Below the pieces are notes generated by a model that did not search any database, was not told where the DNA came from, and saw only the letters and a list, made by a program, of their open reading frames with translations. Source: Hyalangium ruber (GTDB taxonomy: Bacteria; Myxococcota; Myxococcia; Myxococcales; Myxococcaceae). From it: 64,000 bases of DNA. Of this stretch, positions 48,742 to 58,118 are shown one piece after another. Each line of letters begins with the position of its first letter. Position 1 is the stretch's first letter. Location of the stretch: contig NZ_JAXIVS010000007.1 in the NCBI RefSeq assembly GCF_034259325.1, positions 372,001 to 436,000 of the forward strand, written 5' to 3'. The position numbers were made by a program, and so were the translations under genes.

Positions 48742-49281
48742 ATGGCGGCTCCCGGCCTCAGACTGCGCCCTGCCACCGGAGAGGATCGGCGGGCGATGTG
48801 GTCGGTCCACTCCCGAGCGGTGGAGGCCCTCTGTCGGGGGGCCTACTCCGCCCAGGAGGTGCGGACGTGGGTGGAGTTGCTGCGGCCGGAGGGTTACCTG
48901 CGGCCGGACCTGCCGCGCACGGTGCTGGTGGCCGAGCGCGGGCACACCCTGGTGGGCTTCGGGCAGCTGGATGCGATGCTGGGCGAGTTGGAGGCCCTCT
49001 ACGTGGCGCCCGAGGAGGTGGGCACCGGGGTGGGCTCTCGGCTGCTGGAGGCGCTGGAGGCCCTGGCCTGGCGGGCGGGGGCGCGGATGATGAACCTGGA
49101 CGCCAGCCTCAACGCGGAGACGTTCTACCGCTCGCGCGGCTACCTGCGGCTGCACGCGGCGCGGCGCATCCTCACCGCGGAGGTCCAGCTGTCGTGTGTG
49201 CGGATGCAGAAGCGTCGGCCCGCCCTCGCGCTGGGCGAGGGCCGGGGAGGAGGGCTCCTGTCCCCTCGCCCCGGGCCGTGA
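48742..49281 (+). CDS. GNAT N-acetyltransferase
   Basis: A 179-residue GNAT acetyltransferase. I use ATG 48742; a GTG at 48733 overlapping the glgC stop would add three residues and couple it to glgC. The core has RPATGEDRRAMWSVHSRAV at the start, GELEALYVAPEEVGTGVGSR with the acetyl-CoA loop (variant of R/QxxGxG/A), and LDASLNAETFYRSRGYL near the end. The last 30 residues are a Gly/Arg/Pro-rich tail outside the fold. Substrate unknown. Confidence 0.88.
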   Translation: MAAPGLRLRPATGEDRRAMWSVHSRAVEALCRGAYSAQEVRTWVELLRPEGYLRPDLPRTVLVAERGHTLVGFGQLDAMLGELEALYVAPEEVGTGVGSRLLEALEALAWRAGARMMNLDASLNAETFYRSRGYLRLHAARRILTAEVQLSCVRMQKRRPALALGEGRGGGLLSPRPGP

Positions 49282-49290
49282 ACCCGCGCG

Positions 49291-49797
49291 CTACTGGAAG
49301 GCGGCCTTCACCTCGGGCTTGTTGAGCACGATGAGGGCGTAGATGCCCGCCGGCAGACCGATGCAGCCACAGGGGCAGCACGGCAGGAGCGCGACGATGG
49401 AGGCCGCCATCGCCAGCCCGTAGCTCTGCAGGCCCTTCATCTTGATGGCACCGAAGATGATGAAGCCGTTGACGGCCATCGAGATCAACGGGCCGATGGC
49501 GCCCACCGAGGCCGACGAGGTGCTGGCGGACTTGAGCCAGTCCGGCAGGTCCGGGTTGCTGAGGATCTGGTTGAGCTGCTCCTGCTGAGCCGCTGACCCT
49601 CCCATGAGTGACCCCACCAGGCTCACCAAGGCATAGGCGATGCCCAGGCCTCCGGCGACCATCAACAGGATGGCGGGAACCGATACCGTGTTCCTCGCAT
49701 CCGGCGCTCCTCCGTACGTGTTCTCCAAGCTCCCCTCCCAATCAGGTGCCGCAGGGCCGCTCCCGTGGGAGCGACCCTTTCCGGCCGGGGATTCCAC
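49291..49797 (-). CDS. Small membrane protein with cysteine cluster
   Basis: A membrane protein of about 168 residues if started at the GTG at 49797; a TTG giving LENTYGGAP about 24 residues later, with ggaggggagc just upstream, is equally possible. Three hydrophobic segments: SVPAILLMVAGGLGIAYAL, a central ISMAVNGFIIFGAI stretch, and a C-terminal one carrying the LLPCCPCGCIG cysteine cluster. Between the first two is a soluble loop with NQILSNPDLPDWL. I know such proteins from myxobacterial genomes as uncharacterised membrane proteins. Convergent with the GNAT gene, ten bases away. Confidence 0.75.
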   Translation of the reverse strand: MESPAGKGRSHGSGPAAPDWEGSLENTYGGAPDARNTVSVPAILLMVAGGLGIAYALVSLVGSLMGGSAAQQEQLNQILSNPDLPDWLKSASTSSASVGAIGPLISMAVNGFIIFGAIKMKGLQSYGLAMAASIVALLPCCPCGCIGLPAGIYALIVLNKPEVKAAFQ

Positions 49798-49862
49798 CCG
49801 GAGGACGCGATGGGCGCCAGAGAATTGATGCGCCTTTCATGCTCTCCGGGTCTGTTCCCCGC

Positions 49863-51287
49863 TCAAGCCTTGAACGTCAGCAGCGGCGCCATGCGCGCCA
49901 CCTCGCGCACGATGCCGGCCTCCACCTGCGAGGCCACCACCGGCCCGATGGGCTTGTAGGCGGCCGGCGCCTCCTCGACGCGGCGCTCCTGGCGCAGGGT
50001 GATGCAGTCCACGCCGGTGAGCCCCAGCGCCTCCTCGCGCCGATCCGCCCCCCCCCGCGACATGTCGAAGCGCGAGCGCGCCCGCCCCGCGCCGTGCGAG
50101 GCCGAGGCCAGCGCCGCCGCGTCGCCGCATCCCACCATGAGGTAGGAGGCCGCCCCCATGGAGCCGGGGATGATGACGGGCTGCTCGGCCTCCGCGGGGC
50201 AGGCGCCCTTGCGCGCCAGCCAGCCGCCCTCGTACGGCAGGGTGATGTTGTGCGGCACGTCGTAGACGAGCGGCGCCTCCACGTCCCCGAACAGCTCGCG
50301 CAGGGTGAGCCGCAGCAGCTCCGCCAGCAGCAGCCGGTTGAGGAAGGCGTAGTTGGCGGCGGTGGCCTCGGCCCGGAGGTACTCCGCCACGAGCGCGGGC
50401 TCCCCCAGCGGGAGGATGCCGCTGTCCGGGTAGGGCGCCCCGGCCGGCCACGCGGCGCGCGCCCGGTCCTGCCAGGCCATGCCCACGTGCTTGCCCACGT
50501 CGCGCGAGCCGGAGTGGATCATGAAGGCCAGCTGGCCCTCGCGCACACCCCACTCCCACGCCCGCGTGCGGTCCGTCACCGCTTCCACGCGCTGCACCTC
50601 GACGAAGTGGTTGCCCCCGCCGATGGTGGCCAGGCCCGCGTCGCGCACCACGCCCGGCTTCACCAGCCCCGAGGGTGCCCAGCTCGGCTCGCCCTCCAGC
50701 GCCCCGCCCAGGTGGATGCGGGTGGACTCCTTGTCGAGCTGGGCCAGGTCCGCCTTCGCGGCACAGCCCAGCGGCTGCTCCATGGACTCCAGGAGCCAGC
50801 CCGGAATGCCATCGCGCAGCAGCGCCTCGGCGGCGCGCGAGGACATGGACACATCCCGCGTGCCGAAGAAGTAGTGGCCCTTCATCCGCTCGACGAAGGC
50901 GTCGCGGCGGGAGAGGAAGGCCTCCACGCCAATGTCCGCGACATGCAGGCGCATGCCGCAGTTGATGTCCGTGCCCACGGCCCCGGGCACGACCAGGCCG
51001 CGCGTGTGCAGCACCGAGCCGATGGCCACGCCGGAGTCACCCGGGTGGAAGTCGGGAGTGGCGCGCACGCGCAGGACGGCGCCACCCGTGGGGTGCTTCA
51101 GGGCGGCGAGGTGGGCGAGTTGCCGGAAGGCCTTGCCCTCCACGGGCAGGTCCGGCGGGAGGAGGACTTCCGCGGGCGGCGCGTTCGCGTCGCCCAGGAG
51201 GCGGACGGTGTAGAGGTGACCGTCATAGGTCACCTCGAGCCCCTCACGGGCGAGTGCCCGGAGAAGCCGATTCAGGTTCGGCTGCAT
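49863..51287 (-). CDS. rtcB: RtcB-family RNA ligase
   Basis: A 474-residue RtcB protein, which joins RNA 2',3'-cyclic phosphate or 3'-phosphate ends to 5'-OH ends using GTP and Mn(II). I start at ATG 51287; an upstream GTG-type start only adds 12 residues. Visible signatures: HPTGGAVLRVRATPDFHPGD, PGAVGTDINCGMRL (metal-binding Asp and Cys), GGGNHFVEVQ and HSGSRDVGK (metal His residues), VPHNITL, PGSMGAASYLMVG, and a closing Lys/Pro block KPIGPVV. All metal ligands are present. It is divergent from a large sensor kinase gene, with about 250 bases between. In bacteria RtcB repairs damaged tRNA or rRNA. Confidence 0.92.
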   Translation of the reverse strand: MQPNLNRLLRALAREGLEVTYDGHLYTVRLLGDANAPPAEVLLPPDLPVEGKAFRQLAHLAALKHPTGGAVLRVRATPDFHPGDSGVAIGSVLHTRGLVVPGAVGTDINCGMRLHVADIGVEAFLSRRDAFVERMKGHYFFGTRDVSMSSRAAEALLRDGIPGWLLESMEQPLGCAAKADLAQLDKESTRIHLGGALEGEPSWAPSGLVKPGVVRDAGLATIGGGNHFVEVQRVEAVTDRTRAWEWGVREGQLAFMIHSGSRDVGKHVGMAWQDRARAAWPAGAPYPDSGILPLGEPALVAEYLRAEATAANYAFLNRLLLAELLRLTLRELFGDVEAPLVYDVPHNITLPYEGGWLARKGACPAEAEQPVIIPGSMGAASYLMVGCGDAAALASASHGAGRARSRFDMSRGGADRREEALGLTGVDCITLRQERRVEEAPAAYKPIGPVVASQVEAGIVREVARMAPLLTFKA

Positions 51288-51543
51288 GACCCAACTCGGA
51301 GCTACCCCGCGCCCGGAAGGCACGGGGGGACGTGGACGAATGAGAGAGGGGGACCTCGGGTCAGCAGCCGCGGTCGCCGGACGGCGCGAGGCCGTCCTTC
51401 AGGCGCCCTGGACGCGGGGGGCCTCTTGCGCCTGACACCCCCAGCGTTTTTTTCGTTTACGATGGAATAGTCGGAGTTCACCCTCGTGACGTGTCCAGCG
51501 ACGAAGGGTGCGGCCACGCGCGCCTTATGTGAGGCTGCACCGC

Positions 51544-54027
51544 GTGGGGATCCTGGAACGTGTACGCGTCGAATGGGCAGCGGCCACCTTCGGCCTGCTG
51601 GTCGGCGTCACGATGGTGTACGTGCCGTACGAGTTCGTCATCAGCCTCTACCAGATCATCTACCCGCACATCCGCCTGCTGGGGGCCGTGTTCCTGGTGA
51701 GCTCGGCGACGATGGTCGCCGCCATGCTGTACCCGGACTGGCCTTCCTGGGTTGGCTGGCTCGGGCGCGGCGCGTTCCTCGGAGCGATCGCGGTCTACTG
51801 GTGGACGGTCACCATCCTCCCCCGAGGGATGACCGGAGCGCTGCTCTACCCGCTGATGGTGGCCGGGCTGCTCGGCGAGACGCTGCCGCGCTGGCGCGAC
51901 CGGGGCCTGTTCCTCCCGTTCCTCGCCTCGCTCGCGCTCGCCTTCGGGGGGCTCATGCTCCTCGACCCGCGCTACTTCGGGCAGGCCCTCTTCGCGGCGC
52001 TCCAGCCCGTGGTGCTGCCGGTCGGGCTGCTCTACCTGGGAGGCGGGCTGCTGCTGTTCATCGCGCTCGTCCGCCGGTGGTGCGGGCTGGTGCGCCTCGC
52101 GGTGGGCGTCCTCGGAGTCCTCTTCGTCTACCTGGGCTTCGTGCTCGCCTCGTCCCGCTCGTGGGCCGGGATGGAGATCTACCTCGTGATCGCGGCGGAG
52201 TGCCTCCTCGCGCTGGTGCTGCGCCGGATGCCCCAGCCTTCCGGGGTGCGCTGGCGCCTGTTCCGCGGGATGGCGTTCGCCTCGGTGCTGCCCATCCTCG
52301 GCCTGGGCGCCATCGTCTCGGTGCTCGCGCAGAAGGCCATCGAGCGCGAGCTGCGCGGCAACGCGCGGCAGGCCGTCGCGGCCGAGGTCGCCTGGCTGGA
52401 GCAGACCGCCTCCATGGCCCGCGCCATGCTGCTCACGCACTCCGAGGACCCCGCCTTCCTCGCGGGGGTGCGCGCGCGCGAGCCGATCGTCATGCAGTCC
52501 CGGGTGGCGATGCTGGAGCACCAGCCGGGCCTCTTCGATGCCGCCTGGCTGCTCGACAGCACCGGCGATCCGCTGGTGCCCTCCTTCCGCCTCGGCCCCG
52601 TCCACGCCAACCTGGCTCACCGGGACTACTTCCAACTGGTGCAGCGCGACGGTCAGCCCTCCCTGTCCCTGCCCTACATCAACGCCGTCGGCTTGCCGTT
52701 CGTCGCCTTCGCCGTGCCGGTGGACGCGGACCTGTTGCGCCGCGACGTCCTCGCCGGCGGCATCTCACTGGTCCGCCTGGGGCTCCAGCCCACGCTCGCC
52801 TCTCGCAGCTACCACGTGCAGCTCTTCGATCAGCGCGACGGCAGCCTCCTGCGCGACACGGAGCACGGAGATGTGCTCACCCGCGCGAAGGTCCTCTCCC
52901 TCGTGGGTGAGGGGGCCCTCTCCACGCCCGAGGGCATGACCGAGGCGTTCGATCCCTCCGGGCGGCGCCTGCTCATCGCGCATGGCCAGGTGCCGGGCGC
53001 GCCGTGGACCGTCGCGGTGACCACGCCCCTGCGCGAGGCCTTCGCGCCGGTGACACGGCTGAGCGCCCTCGTCGTGGGCATCGCGGTGCTCGCTGGCGCC
53101 ATCGCGCTCCTCTTGTCCCAGTGGGTGGGCCGGGACGTGGCGCAGCGGCTCGAGGTGCTCCGGGATGGCTTCACCGGCCTGGGAACACTGCCGCTCGACC
53201 ACCCGGTGCCCGCCCGCGGCGACGACGAGCTGGCGCAGCTCACCTCGGGCTTCAACGAGATGGCGGCCCGAATCGATCGGACGCAGAAGGAGCTGCGCGA
53301 GGCGATCGCCATCCGGGACCAGTTCCTGTCCATCGCCAGCCACGAGCTGCGCACGCCGCTCACCCCGCTCAAGGCGACAGTGGATCTGCTGCTGCGCAAG
53401 GCCGACGCGGGGCAGGGGCTCGACCCAGAGAAGCAGCGCGCCACGCTCGAGCGGCTGCGGCGCCAGGTGGAGCGGCTTACCCGGCTCGTCAACGACATGC
53501 TGGATGTGGCCCGCATCCAGTCCGGCCGCTTCTCCCTCAAGCCCTCCCCGGTCGACCTGTGCGCGCTGGCGCGAGAGGTCGTCGATCGCACCCAGCATGC
53601 CCAGCGCGACCGGAGCGCTCCCATTCAGCTCACGCTCGCCACGGAGTCCCTGGTCGGCCAGTGGGACGAGCAGCGCCTGGACCAGCTGCTGACCAACCTC
53701 ATCGAGAACGCGGTGCGCTACTCCCCTCCTGATGCCCCCATCCAGGTGCGCGTGCGGCCCGAGGGCTCCGGCGCGCTGCTCGAGGTGGAGGACCGGGGAA
53801 TCGGCATCCCCCCCGAGAACCTGTCCCACCTCTTCATGCCCTTCTACCGGGCGCCCAACGCGGCGAAGCACTACGCCGGCGGCCTGGGGCTGGGGCTCTC
53901 CATCTGTCGGGAGATCGTCGAGCGCCACCACGGCACCTTGCGCGCCACGAGCGCGGGCGTCGGGCAGGGCACCTGTTTCTCCGCCTTCCTCCCCAAGACA
54001 GTGGCTCCCAAAGAGGGGGGTTCCTGA
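51544..54027 (+). CDS. Membrane sensor histidine kinase with extracytoplasmic Cache-like domain
   Basis: A sensor kinase of about 827 residues. I use GTG 51544 (GAGG nine bases upstream); an in-frame GTG at 51508 would add 12 residues. The N-terminus has about seven to eight membrane segments (residues about 10-240), then a periplasmic double-Cache-like domain (about 260-500), another membrane segment (VVGIAVLAGAIALLLSQWVG), a HAMP linker, a HisKA domain with the phosphorylated His in SHELRTPLTPLK, and an HATPase domain with the N box (NLIENAVRYSPP), DRGIGIPPENL and GGLGLGLSICREIV. All boxes are intact. No response regulator gene is adjacent. Confidence 0.93.
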   Translation: MGILERVRVEWAAATFGLLVGVTMVYVPYEFVISLYQIIYPHIRLLGAVFLVSSATMVAAMLYPDWPSWVGWLGRGAFLGAIAVYWWTVTILPRGMTGALLYPLMVAGLLGETLPRWRDRGLFLPFLASLALAFGGLMLLDPRYFGQALFAALQPVVLPVGLLYLGGGLLLFIALVRRWCGLVRLAVGVLGVLFVYLGFVLASSRSWAGMEIYLVIAAECLLALVLRRMPQPSGVRWRLFRGMAFASVLPILGLGAIVSVLAQKAIERELRGNARQAVAAEVAWLEQTASMARAMLLTHSEDPAFLAGVRAREPIVMQSRVAMLEHQPGLFDAAWLLDSTGDPLVPSFRLGPVHANLAHRDYFQLVQRDGQPSLSLPYINAVGLPFVAFAVPVDADLLRRDVLAGGISLVRLGLQPTLASRSYHVQLFDQRDGSLLRDTEHGDVLTRAKVLSLVGEGALSTPEGMTEAFDPSGRRLLIAHGQVPGAPWTVAVTTPLREAFAPVTRLSALVVGIAVLAGAIALLLSQWVGRDVAQRLEVLRDGFTGLGTLPLDHPVPARGDDELAQLTSGFNEMAARIDRTQKELREAIAIRDQFLSIASHELRTPLTPLKATVDLLLRKADAGQGLDPEKQRATLERLRRQVERLTRLVNDMLDVARIQSGRFSLKPSPVDLCALAREVVDRTQHAQRDRSAPIQLTLATESLVGQWDEQRLDQLLTNLIENAVRYSPPDAPIQVRVRPEGSGALLEVEDRGIGIPPENLSHLFMPFYRAPNAAKHYAGGLGLGLSICREIVERHHGTLRATSAGVGQGTCFSAFLPKTVAPKEGGS

Positions 54028-54172
54028 GGGAAAACCTCAGCGAGCGGCGCGCTCGCCCCCAGGCCCGGTGATTGTCGGGCAGCGCTCCAGGCGGGCAGGC
54101 TCGGACGGTTTCGCGCCGCTCCGCGCTGGACCCCCTGGGTCAGGACGATCCACGATGTGCTAGGAGCGGCGT

Positions 54173-55702
54173 ATGGCGAACAGGCAGCGGGGTCCCCTAC
54201 CCCCGGTGATGTCCACCGAGGAGACGCGCGTCAAGCCTCCCGAAGAGGACGAGGCGGAGCTGCCTCCCGAGGAGCCCTCCTGGGATCCGCAGCGGGATCA
54301 GACGCAGCTCCTCTCCAACACGAATCCGCCCGCCCCCTCCTGGGAAGACGGAGACGAGGCGACGCCTCCCGTCCCCCGGAAGATCGACCCGATTCCGCTC
54401 GCGGGCCCGGACGACAAGACGCGCCCCATTCCTCGCAAGACCGGCGCCCGTCCCGCCCTCCAGGACCCGGACGACGCGACGCGCCCCATTCCCCGCAAGA
54501 CGGGCGCCCGCCCCGCCCTGCCGGATCCCGACGTCCAGGGCCCCGACGAAGTCACGGGCCCCGTGCCCCTGCCTCGCAAGACCGGCGCCCGCCCCGCGCT
54601 GGAGGATCCGGACGACGCCACGCGCCCCATTCCTCGCAAGACCGGGGCTCGCCCCGCCCTGCAGGACGCGGACGACGCCACGCGCCCCATTCCTCGCAAG
54701 TCCCAATCCATTCCTGGCAAGTCCAACGCCGCCCTGCCCTGGGAGCCCAAGGAGGATGACGACGTCGCGTTCCCCACGACGGCCATGCAGCAACTGCCGC
54801 CCATCGTCACCGCGCCCTACACGCCGCCTCCGACGCCTTCGGGGGGGCCTCCCGTCCTGAGCCCCGTCGCCGCTCCGCCTCCGCGCGTCCCGGCGAGCGC
54901 CCCATTCCAGATTCCGCTCACCACCCAGCCCGAGTACCACCCGGCCGGTGGGCCTTCCGCGCCGGAGCACTTCCCCACCGAGCCGGTCCGCCTCCCCTCG
55001 AAGCCTCCGGCTCCGAGCCCCGTCTTCACCCAGCCCAACTACGTCTCGCCGCCCTCCGCCCCGGTGGCCCCCATCGTCACCGCGCCGCACCTCGTCCCGG
55101 CCCCGAAGGCCGTGGCCAGCGCGGAGCCTCCGGCGGAGGAGCTGCGCACGGCGTTCTCGAACAAGGCGGCCCTCATCGCCGACCTCGTGAAGGCGACCTT
55201 CGCGCGCCGAAGCTACGGGATTGCTCCCTACCGGCTGCGCATCGATGAGCCGGATGGCCCCAGCACCGCCGGCGGGCTCCACGCCCGACAGCCCATCTCG
55301 CTCGTGGCCAACCTGGAGTCGACCCCCACCATCGTCTGTGGCTGGGTGGACGTCGCGAAGAAGGAAGCCCAGCTGCGCAGCTACGGCGTGGTGGTGAAGC
55401 GCCACCAGAACCGCTACCGCGAGGGCTTCGACATCACCGAGGAGGAGTACGAGCGGTTCCTCAACGAGCTGGTCGACACCCTCTTCTACGGCGGCATCAA
55501 GATCCTGGTGATGGTTCCGGACGACCAGGAGGCCCAGCAGGCCCAATCCCCCGGACAGGCTCCGGCGCAGCAGCGCGCCCCCCGCTCCTCGTTCCTTGGG
55601 AAGCTGCTGCTCGCGGCGCTCGCCTTCGCGCTGGGGCTGGGCGTGGGGATGAACAAGGAACAACTGACACCTGTGTTCGAAGCCGTCTTCGGCCAGCGCT
55701 GA
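54173..55702 (+). CDS. Pro-rich tandem-repeat protein with C-terminal membrane anchor
   Basis: A 509-residue protein of unknown family with AGGAG six bases before the ATG. The N-terminal 60 residues are acidic; residues about 75-195 hold five repeats of about 20 residues built on DDATRPIPRKTGARPAL; then a long Pro/Ala linker (about 200-320). A folded domain (about 325-450) follows, with NKAALIADLVKATFARRSYG and RQPISLVANLESTPTIVCGW near its start. A single hydrophobic segment near the end (LLLAALAFALGLGVGM) would anchor the C-terminus in the membrane, leaving the rest in the cytoplasm. The MltA gene follows two bases after the stop. Thr residues in each repeat could be kinase targets; that is a guess. 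Confidence 0.8.
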   Translation: MANRQRGPLPPVMSTEETRVKPPEEDEAELPPEEPSWDPQRDQTQLLSNTNPPAPSWEDGDEATPPVPRKIDPIPLAGPDDKTRPIPRKTGARPALQDPDDATRPIPRKTGARPALPDPDVQGPDEVTGPVPLPRKTGARPALEDPDDATRPIPRKTGARPALQDADDATRPIPRKSQSIPGKSNAALPWEPKEDDDVAFPTTAMQQLPPIVTAPYTPPPTPSGGPPVLSPVAAPPPRVPASAPFQIPLTTQPEYHPAGGPSAPEHFPTEPVRLPSKPPAPSPVFTQPNYVSPPSAPVAPIVTAPHLVPAPKAVASAEPPAEELRTAFSNKAALIADLVKATFARRSYGIAPYRLRIDEPDGPSTAGGLHARQPISLVANLESTPTIVCGWVDVAKKEAQLRSYGVVVKRHQNRYREGFDITEEEYERFLNELVDTLFYGGIKILVMVPDDQEAQQAQSPGQAPAQQRAPRSSFLGKLLLAALAFALGLGVGMNKEQLTPVFEAVFGQR

Positions 55703-55704
55703 GC

Positions 55705-56907
55705 ATGTCTATGCGGTCCACTCGAGTCCTCCTGGTGGCGGCCTGGGTCCTCCTGGTCGCCGGTTGTCCCCGTCCCACCCGCGCTCCCGTCACCCGAGCA
55801 GAGGATGCGCTGGTCGAAGTCTCCCAGCCGCTCGAACTTCGGGACGATGGAACCCCCGCGGCGCTCCGGATCGCCATCGCCGAGAGTCTCGTCTGGCTGA
55901 AAACCCGGCCCGTGGAGGAGCGCCTCGTCTTCGGCAAGCGCGAGGTGCCGGCCACGGAGCTGCGCGCCGCGCTCGAGCGCCTGCACGCGCGCATCACCGA
56001 TGACCTGAGCCCCCAGGCTCTCACGGCGCGAGTCCTCGAGGAGTTCGAGCCCCTGGAGTCCGCGGGCGGCGACGATGGCCAGGTGCTCTTCACCGGCTAT
56101 TACGAGCCCACCATCGAAGCCAGCCTCACGCGGACCGAGGAGTACGCCGTCCCCATCCTCGGGCCTCCGGGGGACTTGATCGAAGTTCCCCTGGAGCCGT
56201 TCGCCGAGCGATTCAAGGCGGAGCGCGTCTTCGGGCGCCTGGAGGGGCGGCGGGTGGTGCCCTACTGGAACCGGGCGGAGATTCGCGGCGGGAAGCTGGA
56301 CAGCCGCAAGCTGGAGCTGGCCTGGGCGAAGGACCCCGTGGCGCTCTTCTTCGTGGAGGTGCAGGGCAGCGGCACGCTGCGGCTGCCCGACGGGAGCGAG
56401 CGACGCATCGGCTACGCGGCCTCGAACGGGCGCCCCTACCGCAGCATCGGCTCGCTCCTCATCCAGGAGGGCGTCATCCCCCGCGAAGCGATGTCGATGC
56501 AGGCGCTGCGGGCCTGGCTGGCGGAGAACCCCTCCCAGTGCCACCGCGTGCTCGACTTCAACGAGTCCTATGTCTTCTTCCGCTTCCTGGAGAGCGCCTC
56601 GGTAGGCTCGCTCGGGCGGCCGGTGACGCCGGGCCGCTCCATCGCCACGGACGCGCGCATGTTCCCCAAAGGCGCGCTCGCCTTCATCCACACCGAGCGG
56701 CCCGTGGTCCGCGCCGACGGGGTGGTCGAGTGGAAGCCCTTGTCGCGCTTTGTGCTGAACCAGGACACGGGCGGTGCCATCCGTGGCGCGGGCCGCGTGG
56801 ATGTCTTCTGGGGCCGAGGGCCCGAGGCGGAGCTGTCCGCGGGGATGATGAAGCAGAAAGGCCGGCTGCTCTTCCTCGTCCCGCGCCTCGGTAGGTCGGC
56901 CCCGTAG
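55705..56907 (+). CDS. mltA: MltA-family lytic murein transglycosylase
   Basis: A 400-residue lipoprotein (lipobox LLVAGC, Cys21) of the MltA family, which cleaves the glycan strands of peptidoglycan to form anhydro ends. The family blocks are seen in order: FTGYYEPTIEASL, an inserted barrel-like domain (about residues 150-270) with LAWAKDPVALFFVEVQGSG, YAASNGRPYRSIGS, and the C-terminal 3D domain with DTGGAIRGAGRVDVFWG, whose Asp366 is the catalytic acid. Length matches family members. It follows the Pro-rich repeat gene by two bases, so the two are co-transcribed; the cell-wall role of that neighbour is possible but not shown. Confidence 0.93.
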   Translation: MSMRSTRVLLVAAWVLLVAGCPRPTRAPVTRAEDALVEVSQPLELRDDGTPAALRIAIAESLVWLKTRPVEERLVFGKREVPATELRAALERLHARITDDLSPQALTARVLEEFEPLESAGGDDGQVLFTGYYEPTIEASLTRTEEYAVPILGPPGDLIEVPLEPFAERFKAERVFGRLEGRRVVPYWNRAEIRGGKLDSRKLELAWAKDPVALFFVEVQGSGTLRLPDGSERRIGYAASNGRPYRSIGSLLIQEGVIPREAMSMQALRAWLAENPSQCHRVLDFNESYVFFRFLESASVGSLGRPVTPGRSIATDARMFPKGALAFIHTERPVVRADGVVEWKPLSRFVLNQDTGGAIRGAGRVDVFWGRGPEAELSAGMMKQKGRLLFLVPRLGRSAP

Positions 56908-56927
56908 AACCCGGTATCGTTCCGGTC

Positions 56928-58117
56928 ATGTCCAAGACCGAGTCCGCTCCGGCCGGGGCCGCTGTCGCCAAGGCGCCAATTCCCGCCTCGCAGTGCCCGC
57001 ACCTGGGCGCGGAGTACAACCCCTTCACGGGCGAGCACCTGCAGAACCCCTTCCCCTTCTTCGCGCGGCTGCGCAAGGAGGCACCGGTCACCTTCAGCCC
57101 CATGTTCGGCGCGTGGCTCATCAGCCGCTACGACGACATCTGCGAGGTGCTGAAGAACCCGAACAGCTACTCCTCGGCCAACATCGTCGCCACCACGGGG
57201 GACCTGTCGCCCGAGGCCCAGGCCATCCTCGGACATGGAGAGCTCGTCAGCCCCAGCCCGCTCAGCACCGATCCGCCCGAGCACACGCGCCTGCGCCGAC
57301 TGCTGCAGCCGGCGTTCATGCCCGCCCGCATCGTGCGCCAGGAGCTCCTCATCCGGCGCATCGCCAACGATCTGATCGGCGGGTGAAGACCTGGGGCTCC
57401 CACTTCTTCGGGCTGCTGTTCGGCAAGGTGCCGCCCGAGGTGCAGCCCGTGCTGGCCCGCAGCGTCGTCGAGTACAAGCGCTACTGCCAGGACCTCATCG
57501 AGGACCGCAAGCGCAACCCCCGCGAGGACCTGACCAGCTACCTGGTACACGCCGAGGCCACGGGAGATGCCCTGACGATGCACGAGCTCGTCTCGCTGCT
57601 GAGCGCCTCGCTCCTGGCCGCGGCGCAGGAGACGACGACGGCCCAGCTCGGCATCAGCCTCAAGCTGCTGCTGGAGCAGCCGGAGCGCTGGCAGCAGCTC
57701 CTGAAGGACCGCTCCCTCGTGCCCAAGGCCGTGGAGGAGTGCTCGCGCCTGGAGTCAGTGTCCCACTACATGATCCGCACGGCGGTCGAGGATGTGCAGG
57801 TGGGCGGAGTGCTGCTGCCGAAGGGCTCGCGCCTCATCCTGCTCTACACCTCCGCCAACCACGATGAGACGCAGGTGGAGCACCCGGAGCGCTTCGACCT
57901 GCACCGGGACAACCCGCCCAACCTCACGTGGGGCCGTGGCCTTCACTTCTGCATCGGAGCCCAGCTGGCCCGGCTGGAGCTGCGCGTCGGAATCGAACAG
58001 CTCCTCGAGCGCATCCCGGACATGCGCCTCGTGCCGGGCCAGGATGTCGGCTACCAGTACGATCTGCCGCTGCTGCGCAACATCCGGCGCCTGCACGTCG
58101 AGTGGCCGGTGCGCTGA
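56928..58117 (+). pseudogene. Cytochrome P450 with internal deletion and frameshift
   Basis: Two frames cover one P450. The first (56928-57386) has the N-terminal part up to RRIANDLI, with DPPEHTRLRRLLQPAF as the substrate-recognition helix region; it stops at 57386. The second (from about 57383 to 58117) resumes with VKTWGSHFFG and carries the I-helix AAAQETTTAQ, the K-helix ECSRLES, and the haem loop WGRGLHFCIGAQLAR with the haem-ligand Cys. In intact P450s about 35-45 residues lie between these two points. So roughly 110-130 bases were lost and the frame changed. The protein cannot be made whole. Both halves otherwise look well kept, so the loss is recent or an assembly fault. Confidence 0.82.
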
Positions 58118-58118
58118 C

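Noticed and set aside
49754-49777. A GC-rich hairpin with one mismatch between rtcB and the membrane protein gene
   Set aside because: Its only T-run is on the plus strand, where no gene ends; it may even lie in the coding region if the GTG start is right.
56993-58117. The second P450 frame as a complete gene of 374 codons
   Set aside because: Its first 130 codons are out-of-frame shadow of the real P450 N-terminus; only the part from about 57383 is P450.
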